Part shown: positions 17,503 through 26,153 of the stretch, one piece after another
Numbering within the stretch: the stretch's first letter is position 1
How the letters are laid out: every line of letters begins with the position of its first letter
Assembly: GCA_009937095.1 (NCBI GenBank)
Contig: JAACDB010000051.1
Coordinates: 1 to 37,213 of the forward strand
Direction: 5' to 3'
Length of the DNA: 37,213 nucleotides
Source of the DNA: Verrucomicrobiota bacterium
GTDB taxonomy: Bacteria > Verrucomicrobiota > Verrucomicrobiia > Opitutales > Coraliomargaritaceae
The notes under the pieces: generated by a model
Seen by the model: only the letters and a program-made list of their open reading frames with translations
The model's database searches: none
Told to the model about the DNA's origin: nothing
Made by a program: the position numbers and the translations under genes

Positions 17503-18743
17503 AATCCGAACTGGTATTTTGCGAGACGCTTCCCGATTTCCTCAAGAATGGTCTGTTCGCCCGCTTCGCCCTCGGCGGCGAAAGTGACTGAGAAACGCAC
17601 AAAATGCCCGCAGTCATCCCAGGGCACGGTGCTGATTAATTCATTCGTGATGAGCCATTGACTGAAGGCTTCGCCGTTCTCGAAGGTTTCGGTTTCGCCT
17701 GCCACGCTTGCGGATTTGGGTGCCGCAACATACAGGAAGAAACTACCTTCCGGTTTGCTGGCATCGAAGCCATTGGCTCTTAGAATTTCCACAAGACCAT
17801 CCATGCGCCGGGAATATTTCGCTGCAATCGCTTCGGTGATTTCCGGGTGTTCAAGCGCAGCTGCTCCTGCTTTCTGGATCGCAAGGAATTGCCCGGAATC
17901 GGAATTATCCTTCATGTCGCCATAGGCTTTCACGATCAAGGGATTGCCCACCACAAAACCGATACGCCAGCCCGTCATGTTATAGCTTTTAGACAGTGAG
18001 TGTAGTTCTACGGCGACATCTTTCGCGCCCTCAACTTGAAGAATGGACTGCGGTGCACCGTCAAAAATAAGGGAAGCGTAAGCAGCGTCCTGAACGATGA
18101 TGAGGTCATTGGTTTTCGCAAAATCAATTGCCTCACGGTAGAACTCGCGGGTCGCAGAGGCGCCTGTTGGATTGTTGGGGTAATTCAGGACCATTATTTT
18201 TGCCTTTGCGCAAACTTCAGACGGAACCGCCTTGAGGTCGGGCAGGAAATGATGGGTCGCTTCGAGCGGCATATTATAAACCTCGCCCCCGTAGAATTTT
18301 GCATGGCTCCCTAGAACAGGGTAGCCCGGCACGGTCATTAGGACGACATCGCCCGGATTGATGAAACAGGCGGGAAGCATTGTGAGGGCTGTCTTGGATC
18401 CGATCGAGTGGATGACCTCGGTTTCCGCATCAATTCCTTTTACTCCGAAGACTTCGTCCATGTAGCGTGAGGCGGCCTGCTTAAAGGAGTCGCCTCCGTT
18501 ATCTGCGTAGCCCCGGTTTTCAGGTTTGGCGGCCTCTTCCTGGAGGGTCTCAATGACCACTGGAAAAGCCATCTCGTCGGGTTCGCCCACGCCCATATCA
18601 ATAAGAGATACTTCCGGCTTCTCGGTCATGGCCGCTTTCTTGGCCCGCTTGATTTTCTCAAACTTGTAGATCGCGGTAGATTTGCCGTATTGATTACCGC
18701 CGATGCGTTCGGCAAAGAGTTCCTGGATATATGGATCGCTCAT
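17499..18743 (-). CDS. dapL: LL-diaminopimelate aminotransferase-type class I/II aminotransferase
   Basis: This 414-residue PLP enzyme has the fold-type I signatures LNYPNNPTGASA, DAAYASL and SLSKSYNMTGWRIG with the PLP lysine at K252, and a C-terminal RFSVTF arginine site. The N-terminal stretch GGNQYGKSTAIYKFEKIKRA and the GVGEPDEMAFP motif are like proteins annotated as LL-diaminopimelate aminotransferase in Verrucomicrobiota. That enzyme makes LL-diaminopimelate from tetrahydrodipicolinate for lysine and peptidoglycan in one step. Substrate specificity is inferred from this resemblance, and another aminotransferase role is possible. The gene is divergent from panC and has no Shine-Dalgarno sequence. 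Confidence 0.78.
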   Translation of the reverse strand: MSDPYIQELFAERIGGNQYGKSTAIYKFEKIKRAKKAAMTEKPEVSLIDMGVGEPDEMAFPVVIETLQEEAAKPENRGYADNGGDSFKQAASRYMDEVFGVKGIDAETEVIHSIGSKTALTMLPACFINPGDVVLMTVPGYPVLGSHAKFYGGEVYNMPLEATHHFLPDLKAVPSEVCAKAKIMVLNYPNNPTGASATREFYREAIDFAKTNDLIIVQDAAYASLIFDGAPQSILQVEGAKDVAVELHSLSKSYNMTGWRIGFVVGNPLIVKAYGDMKDNSDSGQFLAIQKAGAAALEHPEITEAIAAKYSRRMDGLVEILRANGFDASKPEGSFFLYVAAPKSASVAGETETFENGEAFSQWLITNELISTVPWDDCGHFVRFSVTFAAEGEAGEQTILEEIGKRLAKYQFGF

Positions 18744-18823
18744 GGGTGTTGAAGATGTTGCTATAGAGATGATTAGGGTTGAGATGTGTAAAGGGACTGT
18801 TAACTTTCTTATTTTTAATAATC

Positions 18824-19666
18824 ATGCAAACAATAGAATCGATTCACGAGATGCAATCCTCTGCGATCGCTTTGCGTTCAAGCGGGCATTTGATTGCGCT
18901 TGTGCCAACAATGGGTTGCTTGCATGCAGGTCACGCAGACTTGATAGATATTGCCCGCGAGAAGGCTGACAAGGTCATAGTCTCGATTTTTGTCAATCCC
19001 GCCCAGTTTGGCCCCAACGAAGATTTTGAAAAATACCCCCGCGCTCTGGAAGCTGATCTGGAGCTCTGTCGTGAACATGGCGTCGATTTTGTCTTCAACC
19101 CTCAGGCCGAGGTACTTTACCCTGAGGATTTTTCAACTTATGTGGAGGAGGAAAAGCTAAGTGCCGGCCTTGGTGGAGTTTCCCGCCCCAATCATTTTCG
19201 CGGGGTCGCTACCATTTGCTTGAAACTCTTTAACATCACCCGTCCCGACGTCGCAGTGTTCGGGCAAAAGGATGCCCAGCAACTTGCCCTCATTCGCAAG
19301 ATGGTAACCGATCTCAATCTCCCTCTCGAAGTCTCAGCCGGAGCGACCCATCGCGATCCCGATGGCCTCGCCACCAGTTCACGCAATCGTTACCTAAGCG
19401 AAAGCCAGCGAGAGGATGCCCTCCGCATTCCCCGCGCGCTCGAGACTGCCCGCGAACTCGTTGCCTCCGGGGTGCGCCAAGTGGACCGCGTCATAGCGGA
19501 GATCACGCATGAACTCTGTCAGTCCCGTCGGGTTCGCGTTATCTATGTGCAGGTGGTAGATCGCGACACCATGCAACCAGCTCGCGAAATAATTCCCGGT
19601 CGGCACCTCGCAACCGTAGCAGTTTGGGTCGAGGACACTCGTTTAATTGATAATATCGAGCTCTGA
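18824..19666 (+). CDS. panC: Pantothenate synthetase (pantoate--beta-alanine ligase)
   Basis: PanC condenses pantoate and beta-alanine with ATP, the last step of vitamin B5 synthesis. The 280-residue protein shows the nucleotidyl-transferase HxGH-type motif VPTMGCLHAGHADLI, then SIFVNPAQFGPNEDFEKYPR, the pantoate-binding FGQKDAQQLALIRKM and the KMSKS-like LATSSRNRYLS. Normal length. I start at the ATG at 18824 (MQTIESIHEM); the frame is open back to a TTG at 18779, but this would add a hydrophobic stretch (LLTFLFLI) foreign to the family. nadB begins 6 bases after the stop, so the two are likely co-transcribed. Confidence 0.95.
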   Translation: MQTIESIHEMQSSAIALRSSGHLIALVPTMGCLHAGHADLIDIAREKADKVIVSIFVNPAQFGPNEDFEKYPRALEADLELCREHGVDFVFNPQAEVLYPEDFSTYVEEEKLSAGLGGVSRPNHFRGVATICLKLFNITRPDVAVFGQKDAQQLALIRKMVTDLNLPLEVSAGATHRDPDGLATSSRNRYLSESQREDALRIPRALETARELVASGVRQVDRVIAEITHELCQSRRVRVIYVQVVDRDTMQPAREIIPGRHLATVAVWVEDTRLIDNIEL

Positions 19667-19672
19667 GCCAAC

Positions 19673-21259
19673 ATGCCGCATCAATATGACGTCGTGGTCG
19701 TTGGCAGTGGTATTGCCGGCCTAAGTTTTGCCCTCAAAGTAGCGGCGGCTGGTAAATCCGTTGCCATCATCACCAAGAAAAATTCTGCCGAGTCGAATAC
19801 CAATTACGCGCAGGGCGGAATTGCGGCAGTTACCTCCCGCAGCGATGACATTGAGACCCATGTTGCCGATACGCTTAATGCTGGAGACGGTCTTTGTGAT
19901 GCTGCCGCTGTGCGTGAGATTTTAAAAGACGGCCCCGCCTGTATCGATGAGTTGGTCGAATACGGCGTTGCCTTCAGTCAACTGGAAGACGGGCGTGTGT
20001 CGCTAGGTAAAGAGGGCGGGCATACCAAGCGCCGCATTCTGCACGTCAAAGACGTGACTGGTAAAGCGATTGAGCAAGCGCTTTTGCAGGCGGTCTCCGA
20101 CAGTCCCATGATTCAAACCCTCGAGCATCACTTTGCGATTGAGTTAATCACTGCTGCAAAATTGCGCCGCCCCGGCCCGGATCAAGTGCTCGGCCTTTAC
20201 GTCCTCGATACCCAAACCGAAAAAGTCGAAACCTTCCATGCCGGCGCAGTCCTGCTTGCCACTGGAGGGATCGGGCAGGTTTATGCCTACACCACTAACC
20301 CTGCTATTGCTACCGGTGACGGCATTGCTATGGCATCCCGTGCAGGGGTTGAAATTCGCAACATGGAATTCATCCAATTCCATCCCACCGCATTTTATTC
20401 ACCCGATGGCAGTCGCTTTCTCGTGAGTGAGGCCGTTCGCGGGGAAGGGGGCATCCTGAGAAACCTCAAGGGCGAAGCCTTTATGGAGCGCTATGATACC
20501 CGCGCTGATCTTGCCCCCCGGGATATTGTGGCGCGCGCCATTGATACCGAGATGAAAGAATCCGGCTCGCGGCACGTCTGGCTCGATGTCCGTCATCTCC
20601 CCGAGGCAACCTTACGTGAACGCTTTCCCAACATTTGTGAGTACTGCGCCGGACAAGGCATCCGTATCGAAGACGAGATGATTCCGGTGGAGCCAGCCGC
20701 CCATTACCTGTGTGGAGGCGTTGCCACCGCCCTTGATGGCGCTACCGATCTTCCCGGCTTATATGCCTGCGGAGAAGTTGCCTGTACCGGACTTCACGGC
20801 GCCAATCGCCTTGCCAGTAATTCCCTGCTCGAAGCGGTGGTCATGGCGCGCCGCGGCTCCGAGGCGGTAAGCAGATACCTCAACCAAGCCAATTTTGATT
20901 CAGTAACGATTCCCGATTGGGCCGACGGAAATCTCCGCGATTCTGACGAGCGTGTCGTCCTAACTCATAACCGCGACGAGTTGAAACGCACCCTCTGGGA
21001 CTATGTCAGTATCGTGCGCACCGATAAACGACTTGAGCGCGCCCGCACACGCATTCAAGTGCTGAAAAAGGAAATCAATGACTACTACTGGAATTTTAAA
21101 GTCGATGTTCCTCTGCTTGAACTTCGCAACATGATTCTGGTAGCTTCGCTCACCATTGACTGCGCCCTCCAACGCCGCGAAAGCCGCGGACTGCACTTTA
21201 CCGCCGATCACCCCGATAAAACCGGGCAAGCCAAAGACAGTTTCATACGACTCTCATGA
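19673..21259 (+). CDS. nadB: L-aspartate oxidase
   Basis: NadB oxidises L-aspartate to iminoaspartate, the first step in de novo NAD synthesis; NadA, encoded just downstream on the other strand, uses the product. The 528-residue flavoprotein has an N-terminal FAD-binding VVVVGSGIAGLSFALKVA, NTNYAQGGIAAV, a second FAD segment VLLATGGIGQVY, the active-site region MEFIQFHPTAFY and RDIVARAID, and LYACGEVACTGLHGANRLAS. The C-terminal helical domain is complete. It lies 6 bases after panC and 13 before nth. The start codon has only a partial GAG upstream. Confidence 0.95.
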   Translation: MPHQYDVVVVGSGIAGLSFALKVAAAGKSVAIITKKNSAESNTNYAQGGIAAVTSRSDDIETHVADTLNAGDGLCDAAAVREILKDGPACIDELVEYGVAFSQLEDGRVSLGKEGGHTKRRILHVKDVTGKAIEQALLQAVSDSPMIQTLEHHFAIELITAAKLRRPGPDQVLGLYVLDTQTEKVETFHAGAVLLATGGIGQVYAYTTNPAIATGDGIAMASRAGVEIRNMEFIQFHPTAFYSPDGSRFLVSEAVRGEGGILRNLKGEAFMERYDTRADLAPRDIVARAIDTEMKESGSRHVWLDVRHLPEATLRERFPNICEYCAGQGIRIEDEMIPVEPAAHYLCGGVATALDGATDLPGLYACGEVACTGLHGANRLASNSLLEAVVMARRGSEAVSRYLNQANFDSVTIPDWADGNLRDSDERVVLTHNRDELKRTLWDYVSIVRTDKRLERARTRIQVLKKEINDYYWNFKVDVPLLELRNMILVASLTIDCALQRRESRGLHFTADHPDKTGQAKDSFIRLS

Positions 21260-21272
21260 ACCGGACGCCACC

Positions 21273-21923
21273 ATGCTAAAAGCTGAACGCGTTATCCATA
21301 TTCAGGAAACACTTGAGCGGCTTTATCCCAAAACCCCGGTGCCACTGAATCACCGCGACCCCTACACCTTGCTGGTCGCCGTCCTGCTCTCCGCTCAGTG
21401 TACCGACGCTCGCGTTAATCAAATTACCCCCTTGCTTTTTGAGAAGGCCGACAACCCGCATGACATGGCTAAGCTCCCCTTGGAGACCATCCACGCCATC
21501 ATCCGACCCTGTGGCCTTGCGCCCATGAAATCAAAAGGCATCGCCGGACTCTCCCGTATACTCGTTGAAAAATATGACGGCGAAGTACCCGCAGACATGA
21601 CTGCGCTCGAAGCCCTCCCTGCGGTTGGTCACAAGACCGCCTCAGTCGTCATGAGTCAGGCCTTTGGGGTGCCCGCCTTTCCAGTTGATACGCACATTCA
21701 CCGCCTTGCCCAACGCTGGGGTCTCAGTTCCGGAAAGAACGTCGTACAAACCGAAAAGGATTTGAAGCGCCTTTTTCCCCGCGAGAAGTGGAACGCCCTC
21801 CATCTGCAAATAATCTTTTATGGTCGCGAGTATTGCACTGCCCGAGGGTGCAACGGCACGGTTTGCCCCCTGTGTCGAGAGCTCTATCCCAATCGCAAAA
21901 AACCGGTCGTGACCCGGAAATAA
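21273..21923 (+). CDS. nth: Endonuclease III (DNA glycosylase/AP lyase)
   Basis: Nth excises oxidised pyrimidines and cuts at abasic sites. The 216-residue protein has the helix-hairpin-helix LPAVGHKTASVVMSQAFG with catalytic K121, and FPVDTHIHRLAQRWGL with catalytic D139. The C-terminal cluster cysteines are C188, C193, C198 and C201, giving a C-x4-C-x4-C-x2-C spacing instead of the usual C-x6-C-x2-C-x5-C. I start at the ATG at 21273 because it gives the usual length; the frame is open inside nadB to 21156, but that would be a 39-residue extension with no family counterpart. It converges on nadA with a 7-base gap. Confidence 0.93.
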   Translation: MLKAERVIHIQETLERLYPKTPVPLNHRDPYTLLVAVLLSAQCTDARVNQITPLLFEKADNPHDMAKLPLETIHAIIRPCGLAPMKSKGIAGLSRILVEKYDGEVPADMTALEALPAVGHKTASVVMSQAFGVPAFPVDTHIHRLAQRWGLSSGKNVVQTEKDLKRLFPREKWNALHLQIIFYGREYCTARGCNGTVCPLCRELYPNRKKPVVTRK

Positions 21924-21930
21924 GGCGTCC

Positions 21931-22917
21931 CTATTTGCTCCATTCAAGCATGCGCTTGATGGGGGCGTAGGCTTTTTGGCGGACATTCTCGGGCATCTCG
22001 ATGGCGGGTCCTTGATCGCGGAGGCAGTCGCGCAATTTCTCGATAGTGTTCATCTTCATGTAGCGGCACTCGTTGCAGGCACAGGTATCGGTAGGGCCGG
22101 CGATAAAAGTTTTATCGGGGATTTCACTTTGTAGGCGGTGAATCATGCCGGTCTCCGTAATCACGATGAATTGGTTCGCGGCATCGTCGCGGCAATAGTG
22201 CACCATTTTTTCGGTACTGCAGACGACGTCGGCATTGTCGCGAACGGTTTCAATGCATTCCGGGTGGGCGACGACTTTGGCATCAGGAAACTTCAACTTC
22301 AGGCGTTCAATTGCCTGTTGCGTGAAGAGTACGTGGGCATAACAAGAACCGGGCCAGAGTTGCATTGTGCGGCCGATTTCTTTGCTGACCCATTGCCCCA
22401 GATTTTGATCGGGGACAAAGAGGATCTCGCGGTCTGCGGGTATGCGCTCCACGATTTTGGTGGCGTTGCCGCTGGTGCAGATGACATCGCTCAGGGCTTT
22501 GACGGCAGCGGAGCAATTGATGTAGGCAACCACGTAGGTGTCGGGGTGGGCTTCCTTGTAGGCGGCAAGTTTTTCGGCGGGGCAGGAATCCGAGAGGGAA
22601 CAGCCTGCCTCAAGGTCGGGCAGGTAAACAGGCGTTTGCGGGTTGATAATTTTTGCGGTCTCCGCCATGAAGTGGACGCCACAAAAAACAATGGCATCGC
22701 AATCGGCTTCCTCGGCACGGTAGGCAAGGCCTAGAGAATCACCCACGTAATCGGCCACGCGCTGGATTGCCTCGATTTGATAATTGTGGGCGAGGATGAC
22801 GGCGTTGCGCTCCTTTTTGAGGGCGAGGATTTCTTCTTGAATTGCCGACAGGGGAGCCGCTTCGCCTGTGCGGGGCGCGAAGACCATCGGTTCATAGTTG
22901 AGCGGGGCGGTAGGCAT
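21931..22917 (-). CDS. nadA: Quinolinate synthase A
   Basis: NadA condenses iminoaspartate with dihydroxyacetone phosphate to quinolinate and needs a [4Fe-4S] cluster. In the 328-residue protein the characteristic stretches are ILAHNYQIEAIQRVADYVGD, VFCGVHFMAETAKI, VYLPDLEAGCSLSDSC, VAHPECIETV and TDTCACNECRYMKMNT, which together supply the cluster cysteines. The ATG at 22917 is used; a TTG two codons upstream is also in frame. The gene lies downstream of tkt on the same strand, after a possible terminator. Its partner nadB is on the opposite strand, two genes away. Confidence 0.95.
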   Translation of the reverse strand: MPTAPLNYEPMVFAPRTGEAAPLSAIQEEILALKKERNAVILAHNYQIEAIQRVADYVGDSLGLAYRAEEADCDAIVFCGVHFMAETAKIINPQTPVYLPDLEAGCSLSDSCPAEKLAAYKEAHPDTYVVAYINCSAAVKALSDVICTSGNATKIVERIPADREILFVPDQNLGQWVSKEIGRTMQLWPGSCYAHVLFTQQAIERLKLKFPDAKVVAHPECIETVRDNADVVCSTEKMVHYCRDDAANQFIVITETGMIHRLQSEIPDKTFIAGPTDTCACNECRYMKMNTIEKLRDCLRDQGPAIEMPENVRQKAYAPIKRMLEWSK

Positions 22918-22950
22918 AGGCAAACGTTAGTTTTGAAAGGCAAAACGTTC

Positions 22951-22967
22951 TTCCCGTCAGGCGGGAA
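22951..22967 (-). terminator. Possible weak intrinsic terminator after tkt
   Basis: Between tkt and nadA there is a perfect 6-base inverted repeat, TTCCCG-TCAGG-CGGGAA. Reading on the minus strand it is followed by GAACGTTTTG, a short and interrupted T run. It lies about 30 bases past the tkt stop and would separate tkt from nadA. The stem is short, so read-through is likely. Confidence 0.35.
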
Positions 22968-22996
22968 TGTCAAGCGGGGGCTGTAATGAAGGTTGC

Positions 22997-24994
22997 TTAG
23001 CCCTTTGCTGCTTCGACAACTTTCTCGGCGGTGAGACCAAGGGTTTCCATAACTTTTCCACCCGGAGCGGAAAGTCCGAAACGGTCGATGCACACGGCCT
23101 TGCCATCCAGTCCCAGATAGTTACCCCAAGTTAGGGAAACACCGGCTTCCACCGCTACGCGACGGGTGCAAGCGGCGGGAAGGATGGACTCGCGATAAGC
23201 GGCGGGTTGGCGGTCGAAGCGTTCAAAGCAAGGTATGGAAACAACCCGGGCACCGGCACCGATTTGCTCAGCTGCTTGGAGGGCGAGGGCGAGTTCCGAA
23301 CCGGAGGCCATGAGAATGCATTCAAGGGAGCCGGATTCCTCACGGGCGATATAGCCGCCTTTGAGGGTGCCTTCGCGGCGTTCGGCAGCGCTGAGGGCAT
23401 CGTTGGCGACAACACCCTGGCGGGTAAGGATAAGCGCAGTGGGGCCATCCTGGCGTTGCATCGCAGCAATATAGGCACCGGCAACTTCCTCGGCATCAGC
23501 CGGACGGATGACGTCGAGATTTGGAATCACGCGCAAGCCGCTGACGGTTTCAACGGGTTGGTGGGTGGGGCCGTCTTCACCAACACCGACGGAGTCATGG
23601 GTGAAGATATAGGTGACCGGAAGTTTGGCGAGGGAGGCAAGGCGGATGGAGGGGCGGAGGTAATCCGCGAAGACAAGGAAGGTGGCGCCGCTGGCGCGGA
23701 AGATGCCGTCATAAGCGATACCATTACAGATAGCACCCATGGCGTGTTCGCGGATGCCGAACCAGATATTGCGCCCTGCGAAATTTGCGGGGCCGAAATC
23801 ACCGCCGTCCTTAATGTAGTTCTTCGTGGAGCCATAGAGGTCAGCGGAACCGGTGATGAGCTGCGGGATGGCTTCAGCGACAGCATTGATGACGGTGCCG
23901 CCGGTGGCGCGGGTGGCGGCTTTGTTTCCGGCTTCAAACTCGGGGATGCAACTTGAAAGATCGGCGGGGATGGCGTCACCGGCACCGCCTTCGAGTTCGG
24001 CGGCGAGTTCCGGGTTGGCTGATTTCCAAGCGGTGTAGGTGTTGTCCCATTCTGCGCGGGTGCTTTGGGCGGCCTTGGCGACGGCAGCGAAGTGTTCGCG
24101 AACCTCGGGTGAGACGTAGAAGGTTTCAGCGGGGAGACCGAGACCCGCACGGGCAGACTCGGCGAAATTGGCGCCGCCTTCACCGTGTCCGCCTGCAGTG
24201 CCTTCGACTTCGGGGATGCCCTTGGCAATGGTGGTTTTGGCAATCAGGACGGTGGGTTTGCCGTTATCGTTGGCTTTTGCGGACGCAAGGGCTTCGCTGA
24301 CAGCATTGAGGTCATGCCCGTCGAGGGTGACGGCATCCCAACCTTGTGATTGGAAATAAGCAGCGGGATCCTCGCTTTGCGTTTGTTCTGCCATGGCGTC
24401 GAGGGTGACGTCATTGGCGTCATAGATCAGGATAAGGTTGTCGAGTTGGTTGTGTCCGGCGAATGCGATGGCTTCTTTGGCGACGCCTTCCTGGAGGCAA
24501 CCATCTCCGTGGAGTGCGATGACGTGGTGATCAAAGAGGGTGTGCTCCGCGGTATTAAATTTAGCAGCAGCGCGTTTGCCGGAGAGGGCGAAGCCGACGG
24601 CATTTGCAATCCCTTGGCCGAGGGGGCCGGTAGTGGCTTCCACCCCTACGGTATCGCCGAACTCCGGGTGGCCGGGAGTCTCAGAGCCGAGCACGCGGAA
24701 ATTTTTGACCTCATCGAGAGCGAGGGCGTATCCGGACAGGTGTAACCAAGTATAGAGAAACATGGAGCCGTGGCCGCCGGAAAGGATGAAGCGGTCGCGG
24801 TTGAGCCAGCGGGGGGCAGAGGGGTCGTGGCGAAGTCCGCCGTTACCGTAAAGGGCAGCACCAATTTCGGCGCAACCGAGCGGAAGGCCAAGGTGGCCAG
24901 AACTGCAGGCATGAACCGCGTCGATGGCGAGACCACGGGCTTGGGTGGCGGCATCCTGAAGAATAGAAAGGTGAGTGGAATTTTGGTCGGACAT
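22997..24994 (-). CDS. tkt: Transketolase
   Basis: Transketolase moves two-carbon ketol units between sugar phosphates in the pentose phosphate pathway using thiamine diphosphate. The 665-residue protein has the ThDP motif region [11 protein letters not shown] with [10 protein letters not shown], the substrate-site segment [16 protein letters not shown], the central [19 protein letters not shown] with the catalytic Glu, and [18 protein letters not shown]. All three domains are complete. The N-terminal site reads [14 protein letters not shown], whereas most transketolases have SGHPG; this variant occurs as a lineage form. It is divergent from hisI across a 172-base gap in which I see no confident promoter. 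Confidence 0.96.
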   Translation of the reverse strand: MSDQNSTHLSILQDAATQARGLAIDAVHACSSGHLGLPLGCAEIGAALYGNGGLRHDPSAPRWLNRDRFILSGGHGSMFLYTWLHLSGYALALDEVKNFRVLGSETPGHPEFGDTVGVEATTGPLGQGIANAVGFALSGKRAAAKFNTAEHTLFDHHVIALHGDGCLQEGVAKEAIAFAGHNQLDNLILIYDANDVTLDAMAEQTQSEDPAAYFQSQGWDAVTLDGHDLNAVSEALASAKANDNGKPTVLIAKTTIAKGIPEVEGTAGGHGEGGANFAESARAGLGLPAETFYVSPEVREHFAAVAKAAQSTRAEWDNTYTAWKSANPELAAELEGGAGDAIPADLSSCIPEFEAGNKAATRATGGTVINAVAEAIPQLITGSADLYGSTKNYIKDGGDFGPANFAGRNIWFGIREHAMGAICNGIAYDGIFRASGATFLVFADYLRPSIRLASLAKLPVTYIFTHDSVGVGEDGPTHQPVETVSGLRVIPNLDVIRPADAEEVAGAYIAAMQRQDGPTALILTRQGVVANDALSAAERREGTLKGGYIAREESGSLECILMASGSELALALQAAEQIGAGARVVSIPCFERFDRQPAAYRESILPAACTRRVAVEAGVSLTWGNYLGLDGKAVCIDRFGLSAPGGKVMETLGLTAEKVVEAAKG

Positions 24995-25166
24995 ATTCAG
25001 TTAGTTGTCTTTACGTTGATTATTGCTTTCGAATTACAAGTTTCCGTCTATAAAAGCGTTATTTAAGGTAAAGTGGAAAGGAAAAAGGGTGTATTTGGGG
25101 TTTAAATTCTGAATTTGTAATAATCCAGACTCGACCTGGTTCGGGCTATGGGGGTAAACCAATAGG

Positions 25167-25592
25167 ATGTCACATCAGGAAATAGAAGAGGGCAATGAAC
25201 TGCAAATGGACTTCACGAAGTTGCGGAAGGTGGCGAATTGCGGAACCGATGTGGTTCCGGCAATCGCGCAGGACGCGACAAGCGGAGAGGTCTTGATCGT
25301 CGGCTATGCAAATCGTGTAGCGCTGGATACTGCCTTGGAATGCGGAATGGCAACCTTCTGGAGCACGAGCCGTAATGAGCTCTGGATCAAGGGTAAGACC
25401 AGTGGGGATTACCTGAAGCTGCTGGAAGTGCGGGTTAATTGTGAGCAGAACTCTCTCTTGTACCTGGTGGAGCCCGCAGGGCAAGGTGCGTGTCACACAA
25501 AGGATGCTGCCGGTGTGGCACGAAGTGGGTGCTACTACCGCCGCCTGAATGCGGAAGGTACGCTGGACTTCGTTGACGGCGCAAAGCGTTAG
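25167..25592 (+). CDS. hisI: Phosphoribosyl-AMP cyclohydrolase, variant metal site
   Basis: HisI opens the adenine ring of phosphoribosyl-AMP in the third step of histidine synthesis. The 141-residue protein matches the family at IAQDATSGEVLIVGYANR, WIKGKTSGDYLKLLEVRV, LLYLVEPAGQGACHT and CYYRR. The zinc cysteines C92, C109 and C122 are present. The acidic DCDxD motif that binds the second metal in characterised enzymes is instead N91-C92-E93-Q94-N95, and six extra residues (about 113-118) lie between C109 and C122. No other his genes are adjacent. The ATG at 25167 is used; M14 at 25206 is an alternative start. It converges on lptE with a 7-base gap. Confidence 0.85.
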   Translation: MSHQEIEEGNELQMDFTKLRKVANCGTDVVPAIAQDATSGEVLIVGYANRVALDTALECGMATFWSTSRNELWIKGKTSGDYLKLLEVRVNCEQNSLLYLVEPAGQGACHTKDAAGVARSGCYYRRLNAEGTLDFVDGAKR

Positions 25593-25599
25593 GTGCGCT

Positions 25600-26136
25600 T
25601 TACCAGACTCCGAGGATCTCGTTGGCGATTCGATCGCCCAGGCTGCGGGTTAGGCGTGGCATGGCTTGATACTCGGAAAGGCTGAGGTTGTCTTCACCGG
25701 TTTCTGGACGGTTACTGAAAGTACTGGTATCCGCGCTTACCTTGCGTGCCTTTAGGTAGTAGTCGTTGGTACTTGGATTATAAAGTGCAATTTGAGCCTC
25801 AAGGATGAGGTCGAAGGCAAGGGCGATTTCGGTGTCGGCGCTACTACGGGCACCGGTGTTGCGACGGTATTGAGTGAGGTTGACTTGTAGGATCGCCTCG
25901 GCTTCAGCGGGATTACTGACGAGTTGAAGGCGCCCGTCGCGAATAAGGGCCTGTCGGGTTTGCGTGCTAAGGCTAGCCTGAGCCTGAGGTGCCAGGCTGT
26001 CGTTGGTCACGGGTTGAACGTAAATGGTTTTAAAGGGCAGGGCGGGTCGGTTCCACTCGTAGTTAGCGCACCCGCTCAAGCACAGGAGGGCAATCGAAGT
26101 CACAAGAAGGAAGAGCCTGGAGCGGAGCATTTGCAT
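25600..26136 (-). CDS. lptE: LPS assembly lipoprotein LptE-like
   Basis: LptE is the outer-membrane lipoprotein that plugs the LptD barrel and helps insert lipopolysaccharide. The 178-residue protein has a clear lipoprotein signal peptide, SIALLCLSGC, with the lipidated cysteine at C23, followed by YEWNRPALPFKTIYVQPVTN, typical of the LptE N-terminal strand, and EAEAILQVNLTQYRRN. The sequence family is weakly conserved, so the name rests on the lipobox, size, the P-F-K-T-I-Y-V-xPV pattern and its place after bamD. It follows the bamD-like gene by 17 bases, as the last gene of the envelope operon. Confidence 0.8.
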   Translation of the reverse strand: MQMLRSRLFLLVTSIALLCLSGCANYEWNRPALPFKTIYVQPVTNDSLAPQAQASLSTQTRQALIRDGRLQLVSNPAEAEAILQVNLTQYRRNTGARSSADTEIALAFDLILEAQIALYNPSTNDYYLKARKVSADTSTFSNRPETGEDNLSLSEYQAMPRLTRSLGDRIANEILGVW

Positions 26137-26153
26137 GTGAAAGGGAGCGGGAA

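Noticed and set aside
18779-18823. TTG start extending panC by 15 residues
   Set aside because: It adds a hydrophobic stretch foreign to PanC; the ATG at 18824 fits the family start.
21156-21272. Upstream in-frame ATG that would extend nth by 39 residues
   Set aside because: The extension overlaps nadB, has no counterpart in endonuclease III, and the ATG at 21273 gives the usual length.
23207-23956. 249-residue plus-strand open frame inside tkt
   Set aside because: It is a Gly/Ala-rich antisense shadow of transketolase, a common by-product of GC-rich codon use.
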